From contig NZ_CP022823.1 of assembly GCF_002269255.1 (NCBI RefSeq), forward strand, positions 930,001 through 994,000: 64,000 nucleotides of DNA, given 5' to 3'. This DNA comes from Klebsiella quasivariicola (lineage in GTDB: Bacteria > Pseudomonadota > Gammaproteobacteria > Enterobacterales > Enterobacteriaceae). Shown here piece after piece: positions 1 through 7,829 of the stretch; position 1 is the first letter of the stretch, and each line of letters opens with the position of its first letter. Below the pieces are notes generated by a model. It was not told the origin of the DNA, made no database searches, and saw only the letters and a list, made by a program, of their open reading frames with translations. The position numbers and the translations under genes were made by a program.

Positions 1-1
1 G

Positions 2-445
2 AAAGAAGTGGAGAGCCTGCGCGGCGCCTGGTTCCCGTGGCCGGTCAGCACCCTGAACAACCAGCAGACCACGATGGTCGACAACTGCGAGGCGATGGAG
101 GTGAATCTGCGCTGGGACTGCGCCCACAGCAGCGCCGAGCAGTATGGTCTGCGCTTTGGCGATGGCCTGCGCCTCTACGTGGATGCCCAACAGCAGCGTC
201 TGGTGCTGGAGCGGCATTATCCGCAGTATGGCCTGTGCGGGACGCGCAGCGTGCCGTTGACCGCCGGGGCGGATCTCAACCTGCGGATATTTTTCGATAG
301 CTCTTCGGTGGAGGTCTTCGTCAATGATGGCGAAGCCTGCCTGAGCAGCCGTATCTATCCGCAGGCCCCTTGCCGTGAATTAGCGTTATTTGCCTGGAGC
401 GGCTCGGCGGCATTAACCGAAGCCGGCGCCTGGCAGCTCGAATAA
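2..445 (+). CDS. GH32 sucrose/raffinose invertase, C-terminal part (5' cut by window edge)
   Basis: Only the last ~148 codons are present; the frame is open to the left edge, so the GTG at 8 is not the start. The sequence is the C-terminal beta-sandwich module of GH32 enzymes, with the characteristic stretch DSSSVEVFVNDGEACLSSR. The catalytic five-blade propeller and its Asp/Glu residues lie outside the window. GH32 enzymes of this kind hydrolyse sucrose, sucrose-6-phosphate or raffinose in the cytoplasm. The next gene is a glycoporin of RafY type, and the order hydrolase-porin matches rafD-rafY of the plasmid raf operon, so an invertase RafD is a reasonable guess. ScrB-type sucrose-6-phosphate hydrolase cannot be excluded from this fragment. 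Confidence 0.8.
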   Translation, partial: KEVESLRGAWFPWPVSTLNNQQTTMVDNCEAMEVNLRWDCAHSSAEQYGLRFGDGLRLYVDAQQQRLVLERHYPQYGLCGTRSVPLTAGADLNLRIFFDSSSVEVFVNDGEACLSSRIYPQAPCRELALFAWSGSAALTEAGAWQLE

Positions 446-464
446 TAATAAGGCTGTTGTCGTT

Positions 465-500
465 AATAACCCGTCTTTGACGATGGGCGGGTTATTATTG
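465..500 (+). terminator. Hairpin downstream of the GH32 gene
   Basis: AATAACCCG (465-473) pairs with CGGGTTATT (488-496), leaving a 14-nt loop. The following bases are only moderately T-rich (attattg), so it may be a weak or processed terminator between the hydrolase and the porin gene rather than a full stop. Confidence 0.45.
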
Positions 501-566
501 CCTGCATCGTCGTGCGTTACCCATTAATAACAAATTCAGTTCATTCCATAATAAAAGGGTTTACCG

Positions 567-1910
567 ATGAATAAAATCTGGGTCGGGTGTTTTCTCACGT
601 CTCTGTATCTGCCATCCGTTATGGCGCAGGCGCCGTTATCGCTGGAGGATCGACTGGCGCAAATGGAGCAGCGGCTAAAGGCAACGGAGGCGCGCGCCGC
701 CAGCGCAGAGGCGGAAATTAAGACACTGAAAGGCCAGCAGCAGGCCGCGACGGTCGCCCGTGTGGCGCCTGCTTCGCCGCGTTTGCAGCTAAATGACAAT
801 GGCGAATTAAAATTTTATGGCGACGTCGAATTTAACCTCGATGGCGCCAGCCGCACCGGCAGCCTGACGTCGGTCAAAACCAGCGCGAATAAAAGCTGGG
901 CGCCCGGCGATAAAGAGCGCTGGGATATTAACGGCCGTATTCTGCTGGGTTTCGATGGCAGGCGAAATGGCGCCGACGGGCAATATGCCGGTTTCAGCGT
1001 ACAGCCACTGGCGGATATGGATGGCAAAATGAATCTTGATGATGCGGTATTTTTCTTTGGCCAGCAGGATGACTGGAAAATAAAAATAGGCCGCTTTGAA
1101 GCCTGGGATATGTTCCCCCTGAATCAGGACACCTTTATTGAATATTCAGGTAATACCGCCAACGATCTCTATTCCGACGGCTATGGCTATATTTACATGA
1201 TGAAAGAGGGACGCGGGCGCAGCAGCAGCGGCGGTAACCTTCTGTTCAGCAAAACGGTGGATAACTGGTATTTCGAGGTTAATACCCTGGTGGAGGACGG
1301 CAGTTCGCTGTTTGTCGATCAGAACTATCACGGTAACGCGCTGGAAAACCGCAAAAATGTGGTGTACGTGCGGCCGGTGGCGGCGTGGCAGTCCGGTGCC
1401 TGGTCGGCGGCCGCGGCGATAGAGAGCAACCTCGTCAACAATGCTTACGGCTATGAGAACCAGAGCGGACGCTGGGTCGACCAGTCAAACCGCACCGGTT
1501 ACGGGCTGACCATGAGCTGGAACACCCTGAAAAGCGATCCGCAGGATGGGGCGGTAGTCAATCTGAGCAGCGCCCTGCTGGACGCCGAGGACGAAACCGA
1601 CTTCAGCGCCGGGATCAACGCCCTGTGGCATCGCGTGGAGCTGGGCTATATCTACGCGCATAACAAAATCGACCAGTTCAATATGGCTGGGGTGAGCAGC
1701 GAATGCGATGGCGACTGCGCAATTCTCGCGCCGGGACGCTATGACATCCATACCCTGCACACTTCCTGGCAGTTGCCGAATATGATGGCGATGCCAAACT
1801 TCAATATTTACCTTGGCGCCTACGCTTCGTGGCTCGATTCCACGGCGGCGAAGAGCGGGAATCCCGATGAACGCTATGGCGCCCGGGTGCGCTTTAAATA
1901 TTTCTTCTGA
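567..1910 (+). CDS. Outer-membrane carbohydrate porin, RafY/ScrY-like
   Basis: A 447-residue protein with a signal peptide (about residues 1-20, cleavage after VMA), then a charged coiled-coil stretch (about 25-60), then a long beta-rich region ending in the aromatic terminus KYFF expected of a beta-barrel outer-membrane protein. An N-terminal periplasmic coiled coil in front of the barrel is known in the ScrY and RafY glycoporins, which let di- and oligosaccharides through the outer membrane. Size and its position directly after a GH32 hydrolase favour RafY (glycoporin of the raffinose operon). A role in FOS or other oligosaccharide uptake is equally compatible. Preceded by an AAAGGG-type ribosome binding site. 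Confidence 0.65.
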   Translation: MNKIWVGCFLTSLYLPSVMAQAPLSLEDRLAQMEQRLKATEARAASAEAEIKTLKGQQQAATVARVAPASPRLQLNDNGELKFYGDVEFNLDGASRTGSLTSVKTSANKSWAPGDKERWDINGRILLGFDGRRNGADGQYAGFSVQPLADMDGKMNLDDAVFFFGQQDDWKIKIGRFEAWDMFPLNQDTFIEYSGNTANDLYSDGYGYIYMMKEGRGRSSSGGNLLFSKTVDNWYFEVNTLVEDGSSLFVDQNYHGNALENRKNVVYVRPVAAWQSGAWSAAAAIESNLVNNAYGYENQSGRWVDQSNRTGYGLTMSWNTLKSDPQDGAVVNLSSALLDAEDETDFSAGINALWHRVELGYIYAHNKIDQFNMAGVSSECDGDCAILAPGRYDIHTLHTSWQLPNMMAMPNFNIYLGAYASWLDSTAAKSGNPDERYGARVRFKYFF

Positions 1911-1926
1911 CAGGCTACTCAGGCAG

Positions 1927-1956
1927 ACGCTCCCGCGGCGGACGCCGCGGGAGCGT
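1927..1956. terminator. Strong GC hairpin between convergent porin and togB genes
   Basis: A perfect 12-bp inverted repeat: ACGCTCCCGCGG (1927-1938) with CCGCGGGAGCGT (1945-1956) and a 6-nt loop. It sits between two convergent genes and probably serves both. Neither side has a clear T run, so factor-independent termination is not certain. Confidence 0.55.
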
Positions 1957-1969
1957 TCAGACGGGCAGG

Positions 1970-3256
1970 TTAGCGCATTGCGCGGCGCAGAATGCGGTCG
2001 GTCTGGCGCTGGAAGTCCTCGGCCGCTTCTTCCACCGACTTTTTACCGTAGTCGATGTACTGCAGGGTGGTGCCGAACTGGGCGACGATCTGCGGGTCGT
2101 CGAAGTACGGCGAGACCGACAGCGTGGTCGGCAGGGATTGCGCCAGCTTCAGGCCAGATACCGCCGGATCGTCGGCTTTGATTACCCCGTCCTCAGTCAG
2201 GTAGTTAACCGCCGCTTTACTCAGCGGCACCCCGCGCTCCAGTCCGAGAATATCCACCCCTTCTTTACTGTTCAGCAGGAAGTTAATCACTTTCGCCGCC
2301 GCCTGCGGGTTTTTCGTCGATTTGCCAATCGACAACATCTGCGCGGGCTTGAAGAACAGTCCGGCGTCGGTGGCGCCCGGCAGCATCGGGTATTCCCCCA
2401 GCACCAGCTTCGCCGGCGGTTTCAGGTTATCGGAATATTTGTTGATGGTGGAGTTCCACATGTAGGTCCCGCCCCATTCCCCCTGGATCCACGGCTTCAT
2501 CTCGTACATGTTGCTCTTGCCGAACGAGGCATAGTAGCGGGTGTCCGGCATCACATGGCTGTCGATAAGCTTCTTATACATCCCGAAGAAATCCGCCCAC
2601 TGCGCTTTGCTGTAGGAGAATTTACGCCCTTTCTCATCGATGGCCGGCTGGTTGTATTTTTGCACCATATAAGAGTTGAGCAGGGCCAGCACGTCCTGGT
2701 GTTCGAGCACCACCGGGTAGTACTGTTTCCCGAGCTTGCTTTCGAAGGTTTTGCCCGCCGCCAGTAGCTCATCCCAGGTTTTCGGGAAGGGGATGCCCGC
2801 CTTTTTCCACGCTTCGTCGTTAAAGTAGAAGACGCGGGCGGTGACCGACACCGGGATGCCGTTGAGCTTGCCGTTGACCGTGGTGGACTGCAGCTCTTTG
2901 GCATCGAACTGGCTGAGATCGATCTCGTCTTTCAGGGTATTCAGATCGTAAAAGCCATCGCCATTTTTCGAAAAGATCGGCAGCCAGTTCCAGTTAGTCT
3001 GCATCACGTCAGGCTCGGTGCCGCCGGCAATCTGGGTGGTCAGGCGCGAAAGATGGCCGTCCCAGCCGGTGTATTCTGCTTTAACGTTGATGTCTGGATG
3101 TTGTTTGTGGAATTCCTCCAGCGCCTTGAGGGTCACCTGATGGCGGCCATTGCCCCCCCACCAGGACATGCGCAGGTCGACATCCTGCGCCAGCGAGGAG
3201 AAGGCGCTAAGGCCCAGAGTGGCGGAGAGAGTAGCGCTTATCAGCACGTTTTTCAT
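1970..3256 (-). CDS. togB: Periplasmic oligogalacturonide-binding protein TogB (ABC importer)
   Basis: A 428-residue family 1 extracellular solute-binding protein. The chosen start at 3256 gives a clean signal peptide (MKNVLISATLSATLGLSAFS, cleaved near LAQ) and a GGAG ribosome site 8 nt upstream; a longer reading from 3331 adds an unlikely leader. The mature protein begins VDLRMSWWGGNGRHQ, a pattern I associate with TogB of pectinolytic enterobacteria, which binds saturated and 4,5-unsaturated oligogalacturonides. It is the last gene of a leftward operon togM-togN-togA-togB. The pectin link is supported by kdgF next door and by a KdgR-type box in front of togM. Another sugar-acid oligomer remains possible as substrate. 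Confidence 0.72.
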   Translation of the reverse strand: MKNVLISATLSATLGLSAFSSLAQDVDLRMSWWGGNGRHQVTLKALEEFHKQHPDINVKAEYTGWDGHLSRLTTQIAGGTEPDVMQTNWNWLPIFSKNGDGFYDLNTLKDEIDLSQFDAKELQSTTVNGKLNGIPVSVTARVFYFNDEAWKKAGIPFPKTWDELLAAGKTFESKLGKQYYPVVLEHQDVLALLNSYMVQKYNQPAIDEKGRKFSYSKAQWADFFGMYKKLIDSHVMPDTRYYASFGKSNMYEMKPWIQGEWGGTYMWNSTINKYSDNLKPPAKLVLGEYPMLPGATDAGLFFKPAQMLSIGKSTKNPQAAAKVINFLLNSKEGVDILGLERGVPLSKAAVNYLTEDGVIKADDPAVSGLKLAQSLPTTLSVSPYFDDPQIVAQFGTTLQYIDYGKKSVEEAAEDFQRQTDRILRRAMR

Positions 3257-3272
3257 TGTTATGCTCCAGGGT

Positions 3273-4400
3273 TTACAGAGTGAGGTTCTGTTCAGTTTTG
3301 GCGTCAAAGATGTGACACTTGTTAAGATCAAAGGTGAAATAGACTTTGCGATTCAGACCCCTGGCAATCATCGGCCTGGCGTCGTCTGAAGGAATGCGAG
3401 CGGTCAGCTCATAGCCCGCGACCTGCAGATAGACGAAGAACTCATGACCCATGTTTTCCACGCGTACCATTTCACCCGTACAGGAACTTTCGGCAAAGGG
3501 TTCATCGGAGAGAGAGACAAACTCCGGGCGCACGCCAAAGAACACCTGCTGATTCTTATGGGTCTCAACTTTGCTTTGCAGCCGATCGTTGAGCGGCAGT
3601 CGCTGATCGCCCAGCGTCAGATGCAGACGACCGTTGTGCTCAACCAGCTGGCTGGGGCGAATATTCATCTCCGGCGCGCCGATGAACCCGGCGACAAACA
3701 TATTTTTTGGCTGGTGGTAGAGGTTGTCCGGGGTATCAACCTGCATAATATGGCCAAGCTTCATTACGCAGATGCGGTCGCCCATGGTCATCGCTTCCGT
3801 CTGATCGTGGGTGACGTAGACGGTGGTCGCCGGTTTGCCGGATTTTTTTAACTGCTTGTGCAGATCGGAAATGCGGATCCGCATCGAGGCGCGCAGCTTG
3901 GCGTCAAGGTTGGAGAGCGGTTCGTCGAACAGGAAGACGTCCGGTTTTTTGACGATCGCCCGGCCCACCGCCACGCGCTGCGCCTGGCCGCCGGAGAGCT
4001 GGCGCGGCAGGCGCTCCAGCAGGTCCTCCAGTTCGAGAATTTTCGCCGCTTCTTCCACCTGTCTGTCGATTTGCGCCTTCGGCAGCTTGCTCAGCTTGAG
4101 GCCGAAGGCGAGGTTTTCCCGCACCGTCATATGCGGATAGAGGGCGTAGTTCTGGAACACCATCGCGATGCCACGGGATTTTGGCGCCAGGTTGTTGACG
4201 ATTTTGTCCCCAATCCGCACTTCGCCGCCGCTGATGGTTTCCAGGCCCGCCAGCATGCGCAGGGTGGTCGATTTGGCGCAGCCGGAGGGGCCGACAATCA
4301 CCATAAATTCGCCATCAGCAATCTTCAGGTCGATACCATGCACCGCTTTAAACCCGTTGGAGTAGACTTTTTCCAGTTTGTTGAAAATCACTTCAGCCAT
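3273..4400 (-). CDS. togA: Sugar ABC transporter ATPase TogA (MalK/UgpC family)
   Basis: A 375-residue CUT1-family ATPase that would power the TogMN permease. Visible motifs: Walker A GPSGCAKST near residue 37, Q-loop VFQNYALYPHMTV, signature LSGGQAQRVAVGRA, Walker B DVFLFDEPLSNLD and switch histidine in YVTHDQTEA, followed by a C-terminal regulatory OB-fold domain (about 240-375). The Walker A has Ala where most have Gly (CAKS instead of CGKS); this is also seen in some related sugar ATPases. It lies 12 nt downstream of togN and 16 nt upstream of togB, in one operon. The MalK fold is certain, the substrate assignment comes from context. Confidence 0.75.
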   Translation of the reverse strand: MAEVIFNKLEKVYSNGFKAVHGIDLKIADGEFMVIVGPSGCAKSTTLRMLAGLETISGGEVRIGDKIVNNLAPKSRGIAMVFQNYALYPHMTVRENLAFGLKLSKLPKAQIDRQVEEAAKILELEDLLERLPRQLSGGQAQRVAVGRAIVKKPDVFLFDEPLSNLDAKLRASMRIRISDLHKQLKKSGKPATTVYVTHDQTEAMTMGDRICVMKLGHIMQVDTPDNLYHQPKNMFVAGFIGAPEMNIRPSQLVEHNGRLHLTLGDQRLPLNDRLQSKVETHKNQQVFFGVRPEFVSLSDEPFAESSCTGEMVRVENMGHEFFVYLQVAGYELTARIPSDDARPMIARGLNRKVYFTFDLNKCHIFDAKTEQNLTL

Positions 4401-4412
4401 GCTATTTCCCTC

Positions 4413-5315
4413 TTAACCTTTGATTCCGCTGCTGGTCACGCCCTGCACGAAGTAGCGTTGAGCCAGGAAGAAGACGATGATGGACGGCAGAATGGAGATA
4501 CTCGCCATTGCCAGAATTTCGTTCCACGGCGCGCCTTCCGTGACGTCGATAGACATTTTTAACGCCAGCGCGATGGGATACTTATCGACGCTGTAGACAT
4601 AGATCAGCGGGCCGATAAAGTCGTTCATCGACCACATGAACTGGAACAGCGCCACCGAGATAATGGCCGGCTTGAGGATCGGCACCACCACGTACCACAG
4701 CACCTGGATGGAGTTGCAGCCGTCGATCTGCGCCGCCTCTTCCATATCGCGCGGCACGCCGCGCAGAAACTGGATCAGCATGAAGACAAAGAATCCCTGG
4801 GTGGCGAAGGCCAGCGGCAGGTACAGCGGCAGATAGCTGTTCAGCATCCCCATTTCGCGGAACATCAGGTACTGCGGGATCAGCAGGACGGTGCTTGGCA
4901 GCAGCATGGTGGTGATGAGCGTCGCGAACCAGAACTTCTTCCACGGGATCTCAAAGCGTGCAAAGCCGTACGCCACGATGGTGGAGGAGATGATCGTTAA
5001 CACCACCTTCGGGATCACATACTTAAAGGTGTTCAGCATATAGTGGCCGAAATGGTACTCGGTGCCGGTCTTCCAGCCATTGATAAACCCGTCCCAGGTG
5101 GCGTGGGTAGGCCACAGTCCGAGGGTGGTGAAGATCTCATGGTTCGGCTTAAACGAGGCGGAGAACATCCACGCCAGCGGATAGAGCATCAGCAGGCCGA
5201 CGAACACCAGCACGACGTAGCGCACCACCCGGCTCACCTTTTCCCGACGCAGCGTACGCGCGACTTCACGATCGGCGTCGCTCATTACCGGCGCCATCTG
5301 TTGAATATCAGCCAT
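4413..5315 (-). CDS. togN: Sugar ABC transporter permease TogN (MalG-like)
   Basis: A 300-residue inner-membrane permease with a short cytoplasmic N-terminus and about six transmembrane helices. The cytoplasmic EAA loop is visible as EEAAQIDGCNSIQVLWYVVVP, cut here to its core EAAQIDGC and VVVPILKP; this loop docks on the ATPase. It belongs to the MalG/UgpE half of CUT1 importers. The start overlaps the end of togM by 8 nt and has a strong GGGAGG ribosome site, so translation is probably coupled. The assignment to oligogalacturonides rests on the neighbours. Confidence 0.72.
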   Translation of the reverse strand: MADIQQMAPVMSDADREVARTLRREKVSRVVRYVVLVFVGLLMLYPLAWMFSASFKPNHEIFTTLGLWPTHATWDGFINGWKTGTEYHFGHYMLNTFKYVIPKVVLTIISSTIVAYGFARFEIPWKKFWFATLITTMLLPSTVLLIPQYLMFREMGMLNSYLPLYLPLAFATQGFFVFMLIQFLRGVPRDMEEAAQIDGCNSIQVLWYVVVPILKPAIISVALFQFMWSMNDFIGPLIYVYSVDKYPIALALKMSIDVTEGAPWNEILAMASISILPSIIVFFLAQRYFVQGVTSSGIKG

Positions 5316-6198
5316 TTTTGCCTCCCTTATCGGCGGAGTAGAAGACCCAGTATTTCGATGACTTAAAGGCTATCGACGCAAAGACGGCGACCACGAGGAA
5401 CAGCACCCACGCCAGCGCGGCGCCATAGCCCATGTCGAAGTACTTAAAGGCGGTGTCGTAGATGTAGAGTGAGAACAGGTAGGTGTAGTAGGTTGGGCCG
5501 CCGCCGGTTATCACGTACGGGCCGGTAAACTCCTGGAACGCCTGGGTAGTCTGCATAATAAAGTTGAAGAAAATCACCGGGGTGATCAGCGGCACGGTGA
5601 CCTTCATGAACATCTGCCACTTCGAGGCGCCGTCGATCATCGCGGCTTCATACTGCGACTGCGGCACGTTCTGCAGCGCGGCGAGGAAGATGACCATCGC
5701 GGAGCCAAACTGCCAGACGCGCAGCAGGGTGACCGACATCAGCGCCAGCGACGGTTCCCCCAGCCAGTTGACGGCATCAATGCCAAAGACGGCGAGAAAG
5801 CTGTTCAGCAAGCCGTCAATAGCGAACAGGGCGCGCCACAGCACGGCAATCGCCACCGAGCTGCCGAGGATCGACGGAATGTAGTAGGCGGTACGGAAAA
5901 AGCCGATGCCGCGCAGTTTGAAATTGAGCACGAAGGCAATGCCGAGGGCAAAAGCCAGTTTTAAAGGAATGGTTAAAAAGACGTAGGCAAAGGTCACCCC
6001 CATCGATTTCCAGAACAGGCTATCCTCGGTCAACATATAGCGATAGTTTTCGATGCCGTTAAATACCGGCGGGCTCATCAAGTCGTACTCAGTAAAACTG
6101 AGAAAGAAAGATGAAACAAAAGGAAAAGCGGTAAAGACAATCAGCCCGATGATATAGGGCGATATCCATGCCAATCCCAGCAGCTTGTTTTCATTCAT
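5308..6198 (-). CDS. togM: Sugar ABC transporter permease TogM (MalF-like)
   Basis: A 296-residue inner-membrane permease, the MalF/UgpA-type partner of TogN, with six predicted helices and the EAA loop EAAMIDGASKWQMFMKVTVP near residue 190. It is the first gene of the leftward operon. A ribosome site AGGTAGGT precedes the ATG at 6198. The promoter region upstream is unusually long (about 450 bp to kdgF) and holds a KdgR-type palindrome about 270 bp in front of the start, suggesting induction by pectin breakdown products. Confidence 0.72.
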   Translation of the reverse strand: MNENKLLGLAWISPYIIGLIVFTAFPFVSSFFLSFTEYDLMSPPVFNGIENYRYMLTEDSLFWKSMGVTFAYVFLTIPLKLAFALGIAFVLNFKLRGIGFFRTAYYIPSILGSSVAIAVLWRALFAIDGLLNSFLAVFGIDAVNWLGEPSLALMSVTLLRVWQFGSAMVIFLAALQNVPQSQYEAAMIDGASKWQMFMKVTVPLITPVIFFNFIMQTTQAFQEFTGPYVITGGGPTYYTYLFSLYIYDTAFKYFDMGYGAALAWVLFLVVAVFASIAFKSSKYWVFYSADKGGKNG

Positions 6199-6451
6199 AC
6201 ATACCTACCTGGCTTACGAGTTGTAATACGGATCCGCTGACGCGGCACGGTTGGCTTTGTGCCACCAACAACGCAAAATGTCTGAACGTTTCCTTTGATT
6301 AACATATCCTTGTTAATTAAATGGTTAGAGTGAATGGAGCCCGCAGAAGAGAGACTCACAGGCTCGCTTTTATGCTGCTCTATTTTTTATAAAACACCGT
6401 TTTAATTTCATTTTATTGCGATTTATTTCTGCGTCATGCAGATCTGAATGG

Positions 6452-6473
6452 AAATGTGATCAAAGTCGAAACG
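6452..6473. promoter_or_regulatory. Possible CRP site before togM
   Basis: AAATGTGA (6452-6459) is a perfect left half of a CRP site; the right half after a 6-nt spacer begins TC but then diverges from TCACATTT. It abuts and partly overlaps the KdgR-type box, an arrangement known for pectin genes in Dickeya. Weak on sequence alone. Confidence 0.35.
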
Positions 6474-6484
6474 ATGTTTCAAAA
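6464..6484. promoter_or_regulatory. KdgR-type operator upstream of togM
   Basis: GAAAC (6468-6472), GAT, GTTTC (6476-6480) is a perfect inverted repeat with A-rich flank on the right. It fits the KdgR consensus built around TGAAAC-N3-GTTTCA. The same core occurs before kdgF. KdgR represses pectin-catabolic genes until 2-keto-3-deoxygluconate-type inducers appear. Confidence 0.62.
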
Positions 6485-6604
6485 AGGTGAGGTGGTAAGC
6501 ATTTTGCTCGTAAAAGGCGGCCTGAAAGGAATGAAAAATTAGGCTTAACTGAGCGGGAAATATTATTACCAGGATAATGATTGGGACAGCATCTTTTTAT
6601 TAGC

Positions 6605-6639
6605 GGGCGCAGGGCGGTAACCGGGGACGTCCTGCGCCC
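6605..6639 (-). terminator. Hairpin after kdgF
   Basis: GGGCGCAGG (6605-6613) is the exact reverse complement of CCTGCGCCC (6631-6639), with a 17-nt loop, starting 10 nt past the kdgF stop codon in the direction of transcription. The trailing sequence on the minus strand is A-rich rather than T-rich, so it may stabilise the 3' end instead of terminating. Confidence 0.4.
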
Positions 6640-6649
6640 CCGTTATGGA

Positions 6650-6976
6650 TTAGGCTTCAAGAAAATCTTCGCGGATGGGAGTAAAGGTATCGAGCAGCGT
6701 GCCAGGCTGCAGGCAGACGCAGCCGTGCATGATCCCCGGCCGCTTATACAGCGTATCGCCGGCGCTGACGACGCGCGTCTCCTCGCCGATGGTGAACTCA
6801 AACTCACCGGAAAGTACATAGGTGAGCTGTTCATGGGGATGGTTATGCATCGGGCCAATGGCGCCGGCGGCAAAATTTACCTCCACAGCCATCATTTTGC
6901 CGTCATGGGCCAGAATGCGGCGGGTCACGCCGTTACCGAGGTCTTCAAGAGTGGTGTCTTTATGCAAAATAAACAT
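6650..6976 (-). CDS. kdgF: KdgF, cupin enzyme of unsaturated uronate catabolism
   Basis: A 108-residue single-domain cupin. The metal site is visible as H44-x-H46-x-H48-x-Q50 in the motif HNHPHEQ with a further His84 on the second cupin motif. Length and sequence fit KdgF, which converts the 4,5-unsaturated monouronates released from pectin or alginate to the linear keto form used by the kdu pathway. It stands alone on the minus strand, with a KdgR-type box only 18-22 nt upstream of the start codon and the tog importer downstream. It acts in the cytoplasm and needs a divalent metal. Confidence 0.85.
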   Translation of the reverse strand: MFILHKDTTLEDLGNGVTRRILAHDGKMMAVEVNFAAGAIGPMHNHPHEQLTYVLSGEFEFTIGEETRVVSAGDTLYKRPGIMHGCVCLQPGTLLDTFTPIREDFLEA

Positions 6977-6993
6977 CTGGCGATCCTGTTGTT

Positions 6994-7016
6994 AAAGTGA
7001 AACATTGTTTCAATTA
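6994..7016. promoter_or_regulatory. KdgR-type operator upstream of kdgF
   Basis: TGAAAC (6998-7003), ATT, GTTTCA (7007-7012) is a perfect inverted repeat within an A/T-rich frame and is close to the published KdgR consensus. It lies 22 nt before the kdgF start codon, where a bound repressor would block the promoter. It could also influence the divergent ygeA gene. Confidence 0.72.
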
Positions 7017-7115
7017 ACTTATCTTACTCTTCGGCAAAAAGAAATGTCCGGCCAGAGAAGTGGAAAGTTGATCACAAGTTTGCTTCACTGGCAGAAACGA
7101 CATAAGGAGCAGAAG

Positions 7116-7829
7116 ATGAAAACCATTGGCCTGTTAGGCGGCATGAGCTGGGAGTCCACGATCCCCTATTATCGGTTGATCAATGAAGGGATTAAGGCGC
7201 GGCTGGGTGGGCTGCACTCCGCCAGCCTGGTGCTGCACAGCGTCGATTTCCACGATATCGAAGCCTGCCAGTCCGCCGGCGACTGGGATCGCGCCGGGGA
7301 GATCCTTGCTGAAGCCGCGGTCGGGCTGCAGCAGGCGGGGGCCGAAGGCATCGTCCTGTGCACCAACACCATGCATAAAGTCGCGGATGCCATCGCCGCC
7401 CGCTGCCAGGTTCCCTTCCTGCATATCGCCGATGCCACCGGGCGGGCGATTGCCGCCAAAGGCCAGCGCCGGGTCGCGCTGCTGGGCACCCGCTACACCA
7501 TGGAGCAGACCTTTTACCGCGGTCGTCTGCAGGCGCAGTTTGCCATCGAGACGCTGATCCCCGAGGCTGACGATCGGGCGCGGATCAATCAGATCATCTT
7601 CGATGAACTCTGTCTCGGCACCTTCAGCGAGGCGTCGCGGGATTATTATCTGCAGGTGATCGCCGCCCTGGCGGAGCAGGGGGCGGAAGGGGTTATTTTC
7701 GGCTGTACGGAAATTGGCCTGCTGGTGCCTGCCGAGCTCAGCCCGCTGCCGGTCTTTGACACTGCGGCGATCCACGCAGAAGACGCGGTCAACTTTATGC
7801 TCTCTGCAGGACCGACGCCAGCGGCGTGA
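7116..7829 (+). CDS. ygeA: Broad-specificity amino-acid racemase YgeA
   Basis: A 237-residue Asp/Glu racemase family protein. The start at 7116 is preceded by AAGGAG (7103-7108); the open frame from 7005 has no ribosome site. The two catalytic cysteines are visible: Cys82 in IVLCTNTMHK and Cys197 in GVIFGCTEIG. YgeA of E. coli racemises several amino acids without PLP and contributes D-amino acids. Its 3' end overlaps the end of lysR by 35 bp in convergent orientation, and the ygeA-lysR-lysA order is as in E. coli. Confidence 0.9.
   Translation: MKTIGLLGGMSWESTIPYYRLINEGIKARLGGLHSASLVLHSVDFHDIEACQSAGDWDRAGEILAEAAVGLQQAGAEGIVLCTNTMHKVADAIAARCQVPFLHIADATGRAIAAKGQRRVALLGTRYTMEQTFYRGRLQAQFAIETLIPEADDRARINQIIFDELCLGTFSEASRDYYLQVIAALAEQGAEGVIFGCTEIGLLVPAELSPLPVFDTAAIHAEDAVNFMLSAGPTPAA

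Larger units (their letters stand above)
6199..6649. other. AT-rich intergenic region in front of the tog operon
   Basis: About 450 bp without a credible gene. It holds, from left to right, an AT-rich leader, a CRP-like half site, a KdgR-type palindrome (6468-6480) and a 9-bp GC hairpin next to the kdgF stop codon. The AT content is clearly higher than in the flanking genes. No open frame with a ribosome site was found. Confidence 0.7.
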
